Below, one piece after another: positions 1 through 8,423 of a stretch of DNA of 64,000 bases (positions are counted from its first letter, which is position 1; every line of letters starts with the position of its first letter). Origin of the DNA: Sphingobacteriales bacterium (lineage in GTDB: Bacteria > Bacteroidota > Bacteroidia > Chitinophagales > Chitinophagaceae); contig RXJG01000005.1 in NCBI GenBank assembly GCA_003963365.1, positions 508,811 through 572,810 on the forward strand, written 5' to 3'. Below the pieces are notes generated by a model that was not told the origin of the DNA, searched no databases, and was given only the letters and a program-made list of their open reading frames with translations. A program made the translations under genes and the position numbers.

Positions 1-576
1 CTTTTCAGCTGTGCCACCAAATATTATCCCATTAACCCAACCCAGGTTACCTACGGAAATAAAGCGGAAAAAAGCGATGTGGATTTTTACTATCGGTATG
101 ATGTAATGGCTGCTGCCAAAAATGGCCGTCAAATCCTGAAGGAGATCCGCAATGATATAAAAATAGTGGCGGTAAAAATTTATAATAGCAGCAACCAGCA
201 AATTACCATTGGTGAAAATGCAAAGTTTTATGAAGGAGATAAAGAACTGCAGGTGGTACCAACAGACATACTGAAAAGAAGAATGAAACAGGGTGTAATT
301 CCCTATCTCGGGTATTTAGCATTATCTCCGATTACGTTTTCTTATGAAAAAGATGGTGGGGCTAAAACGGTGCAAATATTTGGTGGCGCTATCGTTGGCG
401 GAACATTGGCGGCGGCTAATATGTGGAATGCCAGCAAGGCCAATGCTAAATTGAAAAAAAACCTTGACACCTATTCTATCATTGGAAAAAATGTGCTTCC
501 GGGAGAAACGGTTTATGGTTTAATTGCGCTGCAAAGAGTTGGATATATTCCCCTGCAATTAAAAATAGTTAAATAA
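1..576 (+). CDS. Putative lipoprotein, 5' end cut by window edge
   Basis: The reading frame is open from base 1, so the gene begins outside the window; the GTG at 79 is only an internal Val codon. The first residues read LFSC, a plausible lipobox with the lipidated Cys encoded at 10-12, which suggests an outer- or inner-membrane lipoprotein facing the periplasm. The visible 191 residues have a mixed basic N-terminal half and a Gly/Ala-rich hydrophobic stretch near the middle (GGAIVGGTLAAA), then a hydrophilic C-terminus. I recognise no catalytic motif or named family. It ends 10 bases before the next gene on the same strand, so the two may be co-transcribed. The lipoprotein call is an inference from the four residues before and including Cys. 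Confidence 0.65.
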   Translation, partial: LFSCATKYYPINPTQVTYGNKAEKSDVDFYYRYDVMAAAKNGRQILKEIRNDIKIVAVKIYNSSNQQITIGENAKFYEGDKELQVVPTDILKRRMKQGVIPYLGYLALSPITFSYEKDGGAKTVQIFGGAIVGGTLAAANMWNASKANAKLKKNLDTYSIIGKNVLPGETVYGLIALQRVGYIPLQLKIVK

Positions 577-586
577 ACTATCCTTC

Positions 587-997
587 ATGCAGTTTATTCA
601 GATCCGGTCTTTTGATAATTATATTGAAGCCAACATGGTACTGGGGATGCTGCAGGAAAATGGAATCAACTGTCATCTTAAAGACGAAAATACAATTACA
701 ATCGATCCGCTATTAAGTCCTGCCATTGGCGGAATGAAACTGATGGTGTATGAATCGCAGGCAGAAAGAGCCAAAGAAATATTAACAGAAGCAGAAAAAG
801 AATATGTAAGCACCATTCCCTGTTCCAAATGCGGAGAAAAGAAATTAATCGTCAAAGAATTTATTGATAAACCAAAAAACTTTTTAGCTGCATTAAAGTC
901 ACAACTACTCATGGGACAAACCACACCAGTAATTAAATATTATTGCTGCGAAAACTGCGGAACTGTTTACAACGAATTGCCCGCTACTTCTAATTAA
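587..997 (+). CDS. DUF2007-type protein with C-terminal zinc ribbon
   Basis: A protein of 136 residues. The first 70 residues fit the DUF2007 'putative signal-transducing' fold: a ferredoxin-like segment beginning FIQIRSFDNYIEANMVLGMLQENGI, seen here as two halves around a short acidic loop. The second half carries two CxxC pairs (CSKCG near residue 83 and CENCG near 124), so a structural zinc ribbon is likely. Proteins of this kind are small and cytosolic and have no established reaction; the DUF2007 part has been suggested to bind partners or nucleotides. The start is the only good ATG and lies 10 bases after the preceding stop. No membrane segment is present. Confidence 0.75.
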   Translation: MQFIQIRSFDNYIEANMVLGMLQENGINCHLKDENTITIDPLLSPAIGGMKLMVYESQAERAKEILTEAEKEYVSTIPCSKCGEKKLIVKEFIDKPKNFLAALKSQLLMGQTTPVIKYYCCENCGTVYNELPATSN

Positions 998-1031
998 ATC
1001 TTTCGTAACTTTTCCCGGCTAAGCGAAAGAT
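998..1031. repeat. 8-bp inverted repeat between stop and start codons
   Basis: ATCTTTCG (998-1005) and its exact complement CGAAAGAT (1024-1031) flank an 18-base spacer. The left arm starts one base after the TAA of the DUF2007-type gene, and the right arm ends exactly at the ATG of the hydroxylase gene. In RNA it would fold the translation start into a stem. It may tune translation of the downstream gene or be chance; there is no T-run, so it is not a terminator. Confidence 0.5.
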
Positions 1032-1853
1032 ATGTTTGAAAAGATTATTGCCCACTTTCAAAACCTCGAACAACGACCATTAGAAAGAATGGCCATACTC
1101 GTTGGCGGATTGTTGTTCTTCTGGATAATTGAAGGAGCTATTCCGTTACTGCCCATGCATTATAAAAAGAATAAACTAAAGCATGCCGCAGTAAATTTTG
1201 GTTTTACAGTAATTCATTTGATCATTCATACCATACTCGCCATATTTATTGTTAAGCTTAGCGATTGGTGTGCTGCTGCAAAATGGGGATTGGTTTACTG
1301 GTTTAATGCAGGCGTATTAATGACAGTAATCATTGCTGTGCTGGCATTAGATTTTAGCAGCTGGCTTGTTCATTTTGTAATGCATAAAAATGCTTTTCTC
1401 TGGAAGTTTCATACCGTTCATCACACGGATAATAATGTTGATGTTACTACGGGTCTTCGTCATCACCCCGGTGATAGTTTATTAAGGGGTATCTTTTTTA
1501 TCCTGCTCATCTTTGTTAGCGGCTCACCCATGTATGGAGTAATGATTTATCAAACACTGGTGGTAGTGGCAACCGCTTTTACACATGCCAATATTCGCCT
1601 GCCGGAGAAAGTAGATTATATCATCAGCTTTATATTGGTTTCGCCCAACATGCATAAGGTACATCATCACTGGAAACAACCATTTACTGACAGTAATTAC
1701 GGCGCTACTTTTTCAATATGGGATAGATTGTTCGGAACTTACAAGCACCTCGATGTAAACGACATTAAATACGGATTGGACCGCTATTACCCCAATGACG
1801 AAGATGAAAATTTTGGAAGATTGATGGCGCATCCTTTTAAAAAGAGCAAGTGA
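1032..1853 (+). CDS. Sterol desaturase / fatty acid hydroxylase family protein
   Basis: An integral membrane di-iron enzyme of 273 residues. The histidine clusters of the family are visible: HFVMH at 114-118, HTVHH at 127-131, HH at 144-145 and HKVHHH at 209-214, interleaved with four hydrophobic spans (about 21-41, 57-75, 94-112 and 152-180). Family members hydroxylate or desaturate fatty acyl chains, sphingoid bases or sterols using O2 and an electron donor at the cytoplasmic membrane face. The substrate here cannot be read from sequence; in Bacteroidota, lipid A, sphingolipid or ornithine-lipid acyl chains are possible. The length is usual for the bacterial group. The ATG directly follows an inverted repeat. 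Confidence 0.9.
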   Translation: MFEKIIAHFQNLEQRPLERMAILVGGLLFFWIIEGAIPLLPMHYKKNKLKHAAVNFGFTVIHLIIHTILAIFIVKLSDWCAAAKWGLVYWFNAGVLMTVIIAVLALDFSSWLVHFVMHKNAFLWKFHTVHHTDNNVDVTTGLRHHPGDSLLRGIFFILLIFVSGSPMYGVMIYQTLVVVATAFTHANIRLPEKVDYIISFILVSPNMHKVHHHWKQPFTDSNYGATFSIWDRLFGTYKHLDVNDIKYGLDRYYPNDEDENFGRLMAHPFKKSK

Positions 1854-1955
1854 TTCTTAACAAAAGATAGTATTTTTATATGGTGCTGAATGATTAACCC
1901 ATTCATTCTTTTTTAAAAGTCTACAGTTATTATAAGAGAATAAGAATACAGGCTT

Positions 1956-2648
1956 ATGCAGATAAAAATGTTTCTTCTGCCTATTGCGTTGTTTCTGTTT
2001 ATGGAGACCAGGGCTGGTTATGATGGTGATAAATCCTTTGAAGAAAAAACAGATGAAGCCACTCTTATTTTTTCCGGGAAACTGATTTTCTTTACTGAAA
2101 GTAATAACATACCCGATTCTTTACTGCTGATCGCTACAGATGTATGGAAAGGGAGATATTTTCCGGGAGATACTATTTTTATCTATAATGACCTGAACAA
2201 CTGTGGAATTATGAATGTAAAAGAAAATGAAGAATATCTTATCTACGCAAGATCAAATATAATAATGGCATGCAGCGGAAGCAAACCGATATGGAGTACA
2301 ACAGAAACAGACGAGCTGGATTATAAATTTAAACGGCAACAGCAAATACCCACGGTTCTTTTAAACGGGGAGAGGTTTACTAAAAGAGAAGCCGAAAGAG
2401 TAAAAATGATTTTTTTTATGTCAGACCTTGTTATTCCGGATAGTTTAAAACCAACGGATCCGGTTATCAGATTCAGAGAAAGCAATATTAGCCTAAAGAT
2501 GTTGTCAGAGATGAACTTTGATGAACCGGTACAATTGATTCGTCAGGAAGCGGATAAGAAAGAATTTTTCATCCTGCAATATCAAAATACGACTGAAAAG
2601 AAAAAACCATTTAATTTCTTCAGGAGAAAAAAGACGAAAAACAAGTAA
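1956..2648 (+). CDS. Secreted protein with NTR/TIMP-like domain (putative)
   Basis: A protein of 230 residues with a short N-terminal signal-like segment (MQIKMFLLPIALFLFMETRA), so probably exported. The core, about residues 30-115, has the layout seen in bacterial netrin/TIMP-like proteins: a segment TLIFSGKL, then ATDVWKGRYFPGDTIFIY, a Cys (NNCG), KENEEYLIYA, and a second Cys (MACSGS). The two cysteines could form a disulfide. The rest is a basic, Lys-rich tail. No enzymatic motif is seen. The fold assignment is pattern-based and moderate. It stands alone on the plus strand after a roughly 100-base gap and converges on the transglutaminase gene with one base between their stop codons. Confidence 0.55.
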   Translation: MQIKMFLLPIALFLFMETRAGYDGDKSFEEKTDEATLIFSGKLIFFTESNNIPDSLLLIATDVWKGRYFPGDTIFIYNDLNNCGIMNVKENEEYLIYARSNIIMACSGSKPIWSTTETDELDYKFKRQQQIPTVLLNGERFTKREAERVKMIFFMSDLVIPDSLKPTDPVIRFRESNISLKMLSEMNFDEPVQLIRQEADKKEFFILQYQNTTEKKKPFNFFRRKKTKNK

Positions 2649-2649
2649 A

Positions 2650-3612
2650 TCACTGCTGCTGCTGCATCATCTCCATATATCTCCGGTAAGAATTAGTATC
2701 AGGTGCATTAACTGTAACAGGATGTGGTTTTAATACGGCCGCTACATCATCCTGCACATGACCATCTTCATACGCAACAGATACTCCTACTTCTAATTGC
2801 TGGTTCGACGTTCCTTTATAAGTTCCTCTTACCGGCGAACAATCGCTAAAATTTCTTCCCACCGCCAAACGAACATGCAAATCATTTACCATGCAATTAT
2901 TCGTAGGGTCAAAACCCAACCAGCCATAAAAAGGAATATAAGCTTCTACCCATGCATGTGTTGCCCCTTCACCACGCATACCATTGCGGTTAGGGCAAAT
3001 GTATCCACTCACATACCGTGAAGGAATACCCAGCATACGCAGCATCACTAATAAGATATGTGCAAAGTCCTGGCAAACACCGGCTTTCAGCCGCCACACT
3101 TCATCTAAGGTGCTTTCAACAGTGGTAACACCTTTTATATAACTAAAGTTGATGAATACATATTCAGTTAAAAATTTCGCCGACTGGCAAACGGTATAAT
3201 TAGTATGATACTGCGGAACGTTGGCAATGTGCCGAACATCTTCTATTGCCGCAAAAATCTCCTGCTTTAAATAATCAATATAAGGAACAGTGTATTTTAT
3301 ATTTGACAACTCACCCCATTGTTTTTCTTTTGACACTTCATCATCAGGGAAGGGCCTTGCCCTGGTAACCACTTCAATTTTTGAATCAATTACCAGTTCG
3401 GTATGCGGCACCGCTTTCATAAATGTGCCCACATCATTACCATAATAATCTTTAAAAATATCAACACCCGGCTCTCCGCTGATAAACAAATCCTGTTTCA
3501 GCACCTGCTGGTGTTCATCTTTTATGGGGAATAATAAAATTTGATTGGCACTATCTCTCACCGGGGCTTCGTAAGTATATTTAGTAACGTGATGTATTTT
3601 AAAACGGGGCAT
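2650..3612 (-). CDS. Transglutaminase-like cysteine protease family protein
   Basis: Bacterial transglutaminase-like protein; 320 residues from the preferred ATG at 3612 (the frame is open to 3651, but homologues begin at this MPRFKIHHVTKYTY). The N-terminal beta domain (about 1-110) is typical of the family and the core follows. The catalytic triad is visible as Cys180 (AGVCQDFAH), His219 (ATHAWVE) and Asp235 (GFDPTNN). It is cytosolic, without signal peptide. It is the last gene of an operon with the alpha-E protein (52-base gap) and the ATP-grasp enzyme, a conserved trio proposed from comparative genomics to build and process a peptide or peptide-like modification. Here the transglutaminase would be the hydrolytic or transfer component; the substrate is unknown. 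Confidence 0.92.
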   Translation of the reverse strand: MPRFKIHHVTKYTYEAPVRDSANQILLFPIKDEHQQVLKQDLFISGEPGVDIFKDYYGNDVGTFMKAVPHTELVIDSKIEVVTRARPFPDDEVSKEKQWGELSNIKYTVPYIDYLKQEIFAAIEDVRHIANVPQYHTNYTVCQSAKFLTEYVFINFSYIKGVTTVESTLDEVWRLKAGVCQDFAHILLVMLRMLGIPSRYVSGYICPNRNGMRGEGATHAWVEAYIPFYGWLGFDPTNNCMVNDLHVRLAVGRNFSDCSPVRGTYKGTSNQQLEVGVSVAYEDGHVQDDVAAVLKPHPVTVNAPDTNSYRRYMEMMQQQQ

Positions 3613-3664
3613 TTTACTTTTAATTTTTACTATTGAATAAAGCCGGTGCAATTTGTAAACTTAA

Positions 3665-4600
3665 TCAACTGTAGGCAAAATAATTTTTATTAAGCGCATT
3701 ACCTATTTCCAGGAAATCAGTTTTTGTTTCCTGCAAAAATTTACTCAGCCCTTCGTTAACGATAGTTTGCGTAGTGGAGAATTTAATTTTACTCTCCAGC
3801 TTGCCAATCATAAACATTACTTCATTAAAACTGGTATAGTTTTTATCACTGCGCAAACGTTCAAAATATTGCCGGAGATTTTTTACCGAGTACATGATGG
3901 AACGGGGAAAATTTCCGTTCAGAACTGATTGCTCAACAATATTGGCTGCTTCAAATCCACCACGGTAGGTTTTCAGATACAACTCCAAACCAGAAATAGA
4001 TAACAACAAATATTTCCAGTAAGTAGTATCAGCTGCTTTATCATATTCACCATCCAGTGCACTGAATTTTACATCGAGGATATCAGCAGTTTGTACCCCC
4101 CTTTCTAAAAATTTTCCAAGGTTAATGAAAGCATGGCTTTCACCACGGGCCATTGTAACATCCGTTGTTCCAAAATAAACCGTGCACTGTTTGAGTAATG
4201 TATCTAATATCGTTATCGGGTCATCTTTTTTTAACCAGTCACTTATACTCTCTTCCCGCATCATGTGATAAAAATCATTCAGGCATTGCCACATTTCTTT
4301 GGTGATATGGTCCTGCACACTCCTTCCATTCTCTCTTGCTTTGGTAACAATATTTAAAACAGAATTGGAGTTTTCCTTTGCGGTGACCATATACAACAAC
4401 ACATCCCGGGAGTTTTTAGAAATGGCACCCGCCTCCTCCTCATCCATGTAAGAAAATAATTTTAAAGCAGGCACCCAGGAGAACTCATCCATATCATCCT
4501 GCGAAGCAGCATAATTTATTTTGAGCATACGCAGCATGCCATCGCATCGTTCCATGTAGCGGCTCATCCAGTATAAACTATCGGCAACACGACTAAGCAT
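3665..4600 (-). CDS. Alpha-E domain protein (DUF403)
   Basis: An all-alpha protein of 311 residues starting MLSRVADSLYWMSRYMERCD, the highly conserved opening of the alpha-E (DUF403) family. It is rich in predicted helices with scattered conserved acidic and aromatic residues (DTTYWKYLL, ESHAFINLGKFLERG) and has no signal peptide. No activity has been established; the family is nearly always encoded with a circularly permuted ATP-grasp protein and a transglutaminase-like protein, as here. It is the middle gene of the operon, 76 bases downstream of the ATP-grasp gene and 52 bases upstream of the transglutaminase start. That 76-base gap is largely a period-7 repeat tract. Confidence 0.92.
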   Translation of the reverse strand: MLSRVADSLYWMSRYMERCDGMLRMLKINYAASQDDMDEFSWVPALKLFSYMDEEEAGAISKNSRDVLLYMVTAKENSNSVLNIVTKARENGRSVQDHITKEMWQCLNDFYHMMREESISDWLKKDDPITILDTLLKQCTVYFGTTDVTMARGESHAFINLGKFLERGVQTADILDVKFSALDGEYDKAADTTYWKYLLLSISGLELYLKTYRGGFEAANIVEQSVLNGNFPRSIMYSVKNLRQYFERLRSDKNYTSFNEVMFMIGKLESKIKFSTTQTIVNEGLSKFLQETKTDFLEIGNALNKNYFAYS

Positions 4601-4639
4601 TTATTGTTTCTGGTTTTTAGTTGCTGGTTAATACCAGTA

Positions 4640-4684
4640 TTTACTTTCTAATTCCTTATTTCAAATTTTATATTTCTCATTTCC
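4640..4684. repeat. Period-7 degenerate tract at 3' end of ATP-grasp gene
   Basis: Six successive 7-base units on the plus strand begin at 4640, 4647, 4654, 4661, 4668 and 4675; nearly all end in ATT (for example CCTTATT, TCAAATT). Read on the minus strand, the units end the ATP-grasp gene: its TGA stop (4679-4677) lies in the last unit. The tract fills most of the gap before the alpha-E gene. Confidence 0.7.
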
Positions 4685-6125
4685 CCAGCACCCATGTATC
4701 CTTACTTCCACCACCCTGTGATGAATTCACCACCAATGAACCTTCCCTCAACGCCACTCGTGTTAATCCACCCGGAACAATTTCAATACCATCCGGTCCG
4801 CATAATGCATATGGACGCAAGTCAACTCTTCTTGGGGTTAAAGTTCCGTTCATATAACAGGGCGAAGAGGATAAACTGATTATTGGCTGAGCAATAAACT
4901 GCCTCGGATCTTTTATTATCTCTGCTTTGTATTTAGTTATTTCTTCTTCACTGGCCGCATGCCCCATCAGCATTCCATAGCCGCCACTTTCATTTGTTTT
5001 TTTCACTACCATATTGGTAATGTTTTTGAAAACATATTCTCTTTCTTCTGTATTAGCCAATTGATAAGTAGGAACATTTTTTAAAATCGGTTCTTCGTTT
5101 AAATAGTAACGAATCATGGCCGGTACATAACTGTAAATGGCTTTATCATCCGCCACACCATTACCCACCGCATTTACAATTGCTACATTTCCTTTGCGGT
5201 AAGCATTCATTATTCCCGAAACACCCAGCAAACTGCCCCTGTTAAAAATTAATGGGTCTAAAAAATCATCATCCACCCTTCTGTAAATAACATCTACTTG
5301 TTGCAAACCAGTGGTTGTTTTCATAAACACTTTATGATTGTCCACTACCAAATCTCTTCCTTCCACTAACTCAACACCCATCAATCTTGCCAAAGTGGTA
5401 TGTTCAAAATAAGCGGAGTTATATAAACCCGGCGTTAATAACACAACGGTTGGATTAGCAATTTGTCTTGGAGAGAGTGAAACTAAATTTTTATGCAAGA
5501 TGGTGGGGTACTCGGTTACGCTTCTTACATGATTAGCCGGAATCAAATCAGGAAAAATGCGTTTGGTGATTTCCCTGTTCTCCAGCATATAGCTTACACC
5601 ACTCGGTGTACGCAGGTTATCTTCCAGGATATAAAAAGAACCATCACTGTTTCTTATTAAGTCAATACCAGAAATATGAACATAAATATCATACGGCACC
5701 GGAAACTGGTGCATCACCCGTAAATAATGCGGACAACTGTACACCATATCTACCGGTACTACTCCATCTTTTAAAATAAACTGGTTGTGATAAACATCTT
5801 TTAAAAAAAGATTGAGGGCTTTTAAACGCTGCTTGATGCCCTTTTCAATATGGTCCCATTCAGATGCTGTAATAATGCGGGGAATAATATCGAATGGAAA
5901 AATCTTTTCAACACCTTCGCCACTGCTGTACACGGTGAAGGTAATACCCTGGCTCATGAACAAACGCTTGGCCAGTTCTTCCTTCTTATTTAATTCATCA
6001 ATGCTGAGTTGCTGAAGAAAATCTACCACAGCACGGTACTGTTCCCTCACCGAATCGTTGCGGTACATCTCATCCCAGGTGCTGGAATCCACATAATATT
6101 TCTGTAACAGCTCACTGGTGTGCAT
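4677..6125 (-). CDS. Circularly permuted type 2 ATP-grasp protein
   Basis: A 482-residue protein of the circularly permuted ATP-grasp family (DUF404/DUF407). Characteristic segments are FTVYSSGEGVEKIFPFDIIPR near residue 58, YILEDNLRTPSGVSYMLENR near 166, VDVIYRRVDDDFLDP near 276 and the nucleotide-loop region NESGGYGMLMG near 380, followed by a C-terminal RVDLRPYALCG. Such enzymes use ATP to activate a carboxylate and form an amide bond with an amine nucleophile. It is the first gene of the trio with alpha-E and transglutaminase, so the operon probably makes a small peptide or a peptide tag. It is probably transcribed from the minus-strand promoter at 6169-6201, about 40 bases upstream. Confidence 0.93.
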   Translation of the reverse strand: MHTSELLQKYYVDSSTWDEMYRNDSVREQYRAVVDFLQQLSIDELNKKEELAKRLFMSQGITFTVYSSGEGVEKIFPFDIIPRIITASEWDHIEKGIKQRLKALNLFLKDVYHNQFILKDGVVPVDMVYSCPHYLRVMHQFPVPYDIYVHISGIDLIRNSDGSFYILEDNLRTPSGVSYMLENREITKRIFPDLIPANHVRSVTEYPTILHKNLVSLSPRQIANPTVVLLTPGLYNSAYFEHTTLARLMGVELVEGRDLVVDNHKVFMKTTTGLQQVDVIYRRVDDDFLDPLIFNRGSLLGVSGIMNAYRKGNVAIVNAVGNGVADDKAIYSYVPAMIRYYLNEEPILKNVPTYQLANTEEREYVFKNITNMVVKKTNESGGYGMLMGHAASEEEITKYKAEIIKDPRQFIAQPIISLSSSPCYMNGTLTPRRVDLRPYALCGPDGIEIVPGGLTRVALREGSLVVNSSQGGGSKDTWVLGK

Positions 6126-6168
6126 GCAGGTAAATTTGATTTTAAGTGTAGCGAGCAGTCGTTGTGTT

Positions 6169-6201
6169 CAAATATAAGAAAGGAAAACCGTTGTTCCGCA
6201 A
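6169..6201 (-). promoter_or_regulatory. Bacteroidota-type promoter of the ATP-grasp operon
   Basis: On the minus strand a TTG (-33, at 6201-6199) is followed after 22 bases by TATATTTG (6176-6169), an exact match to TAnnTTTG. The predicted start of transcription is near 6163, leaving a leader of about 38 bases before the ATG at 6125. Confidence 0.6.
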
Positions 6202-6243
6202 TCAATCATTTAAAAATCTATCTTTATTTTTCATTTGATAAAC

Positions 6244-6972
6244 ATGAAGATTATTGCAATGATACCGGCCCGGTATGCGGCCACCCGTTTTCCCGCCAAA
6301 CTGATGCAGCAGCTGGGAAACAAAACAGTTATTCGTCATACCTATGATAATACGGTGGCTACCGGTTTGTTTGATGAAGTGGTGGTGGTTACCGACAGTG
6401 ATATTATTTATAAGGAGATCACATCACATGGCGGTAAAGCAATCATGAGCATCAAACAACATGAAAGCGGCAGTGACCGGATAGCGGAAGCGGCGGCCGG
6501 TTTGGAGGTTGATATCATCGTAAATGTGCAGGGCGATGAACCGCTGGTAAAAAAAGAACCGTTGCAAAAATTATTAAATGTATTTAAAGGAGAAGAAGGA
6601 AAGAAAGTACAGGTAGCCAGCCTGATGCAGGAATTAAAAGAAAAAAAATTTATTGAAGACCCGAATTATGTAAAAGTTGCCGTGGACTTAAATATGAACT
6701 CACTTATGTTCAGCAGAAGTGTGGTGCCGTATCAACGGGATAAAACGGTTACACCTGTTTATTATGAACATATTGGTGTATATGCTTTTCGTAAAGAAGC
6801 GTTGATGAATTTTACCAACTGGCCAATAACACCATTAGAAGCCGCAGAGAAAGTTGAATGCCTCCGCTATTTGGAACATGGTATTCCATTAAAGATGGTG
6901 GTTACGGAATATATGGGTGTGGAGATTGATACTCCGGAGGATTTGGAAAGAGCTGCAAAATTGTTGGGTTAA
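6244..6972 (+). CDS. kdsB: 3-deoxy-manno-octulosonate cytidylyltransferase
   Basis: CMP-Kdo synthetase: transfers CMP from CTP to Kdo, activating it for lipopolysaccharide inner-core assembly in the cytosol. The start is the ATG at 6244 (242 residues); an upstream in-frame TTG would add three residues. The signature [20 protein letters not shown] opens the protein, the sugar-nucleotide motif NVQGDEPL sits near residue 97, and the C-terminal segment [18 protein letters not shown] is typical. Length equals the family norm. It is divergent from the ATP-grasp operon with about 118 bases between starts. A KdnB-like dehydrogenase lies about 4.5 kb downstream, so the physiological substrate could be 8-amino-Kdo rather than Kdo; that is an inference. 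Confidence 0.95.
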   Translation: MKIIAMIPARYAATRFPAKLMQQLGNKTVIRHTYDNTVATGLFDEVVVVTDSDIIYKEITSHGGKAIMSIKQHESGSDRIAEAAAGLEVDIIVNVQGDEPLVKKEPLQKLLNVFKGEEGKKVQVASLMQELKEKKFIEDPNYVKVAVDLNMNSLMFSRSVVPYQRDKTVTPVYYEHIGVYAFRKEALMNFTNWPITPLEAAEKVECLRYLEHGIPLKMVVTEYMGVEIDTPEDLERAAKLLG

Positions 6973-7076
6973 GAAATTCTAACATCAACCGATTGCAATA
7001 GTAACAATGCTGTAAGGAAAGATTATTATTGCGATATTAGTTGAGTCATTTACCCGATTACCAATCAACACTTGCT

Positions 7077-8423
7077 ATGAATAAATTGCTTCGCTATTCC
7101 ATTGTGGCCGCACTGGCCGGTTTTATTTTTGGTTTTGATACGGTTGTAATCTCCGGCGCCAATTTGCCCATTAAAGAACTGTGGCACACTTCTCCGCTTT
7201 TTCATGGTTTTTTTATTATGAGTATGGCATTATGGGGAACAGTATTGGGTGCTATGTTTGGTGGAATACCAACCGAAAAGTACGGGAGAAAAAAAGTGCT
7301 GCTATGGATTGGTATACTATTTTCTGTTTCTGCAGCAGGTACTGCCATTGCACCAAACCCGTATATCTTTTCTTTTTTACGATTTATAGGGGGTGTGGGT
7401 ATTGGTGTTTCTTCTGTGGTTGCACCAACCTATATTTCTGAAATTTCTACTGCTAAAACAAGAGGAAGATTGGTTGGAATGTACCAGTTCAATATTGTAT
7501 TTGGAATTCTGGCAGCGTTTGTATCTAACTTTTTATTGAAGGGCGTTGGCGGGGCAGGCGACTGGCGATATATGCTGGGCATAATGGCAATACCGTCTGT
7601 CATTTATACATTACTTGTTCCCGGCCTGCCGGAAAGCCCAAGATGGCTGATCTCTATTAAAAATAATTTAACCGCAGCAAAAGATACATTGATAAAAATA
7701 GGTGCAGAAAATCCTGATGAAGAAATTAAAAGTATTGTTGCGGCAAACGAAAGTATTCATGCAAGTGAGTCAAAAGAAAATATTTTTAAACCAAAGTACC
7801 GGACTGTAATATGGTTAGCGTTCCTGGTTGCATTCTTCAACCAGTTGTCGGGTATTAATTTTATTTTATATTATGCCCCCGAAATTTTAGAGAGAGCTGG
7901 TATTGGTTCAAAAGATTCTTTGTTTAATTCTATTTCTATAGGGGGTATTAATCTCATTTTCACTTTTGTGGGATTATACCTGATTGATCGTATCGGAAGA
8001 AAACAACTGTTGATTATTGGCTCGATAGGATATATTGTTAGCCTGGCCATGGTGGCGTATTCATTTTATTCACACGGAAGCAACCTGTTTTTAATGACTT
8101 CATTACTGATGTTCATCGCCTCACATGCAATTGGACAAGGTGCAATTATCTGGGTGTTTATTTCTGAAATATTTCCCAACAATGTACGGGCCCTGGGTCA
8201 ATCCTTTGGTTGTAGTGTGCACTGGGTATTTGCAGCACTGATTACGCTCATTACTCCCATCTTCTTAGATAAGAATGATGGTATATTTAAAGATAACCCA
8301 TGGCCAATTTTTGCCTTCTTTTCTTTTATGATGGTATTACAATTAGTTTGGACCCTGACTAAAGTGCCGGAAACAAAAGGTGTATCATTGGAAGAATTGG
8401 AAAAGAAATTAATTCATGATTAA
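7077..8423 (+). CDS. Sugar porter (MFS) family transporter
   Basis: A 448-residue major facilitator superfamily sugar porter with 12 predicted membrane spans. Diagnostic motifs: GRKKVLLW after span 2, the SEISTAKTRGRLVGMYQ segment, PESPRWLI near residue 190, QLSGINFILYYAP at the start of span 7, DRIGRKQLL after span 8 and the C-terminal PETKGVSLEELE. The ATG at 7077 is preferred to the upstream TTG at 7041 because family members start directly with a short basic segment before span 1. It most likely imports a monosaccharide with protons. The following GH32 gene overlaps it by 8 bases, so fructose or a short fructan product is the probable cargo. Confidence 0.93.
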   Translation: MNKLLRYSIVAALAGFIFGFDTVVISGANLPIKELWHTSPLFHGFFIMSMALWGTVLGAMFGGIPTEKYGRKKVLLWIGILFSVSAAGTAIAPNPYIFSFLRFIGGVGIGVSSVVAPTYISEISTAKTRGRLVGMYQFNIVFGILAAFVSNFLLKGVGGAGDWRYMLGIMAIPSVIYTLLVPGLPESPRWLISIKNNLTAAKDTLIKIGAENPDEEIKSIVAANESIHASESKENIFKPKYRTVIWLAFLVAFFNQLSGINFILYYAPEILERAGIGSKDSLFNSISIGGINLIFTFVGLYLIDRIGRKQLLIIGSIGYIVSLAMVAYSFYSHGSNLFLMTSLLMFIASHAIGQGAIIWVFISEIFPNNVRALGQSFGCSVHWVFAALITLITPIFLDKNDGIFKDNPWPIFAFFSFMMVLQLVWTLTKVPETKGVSLEELEKKLIHD

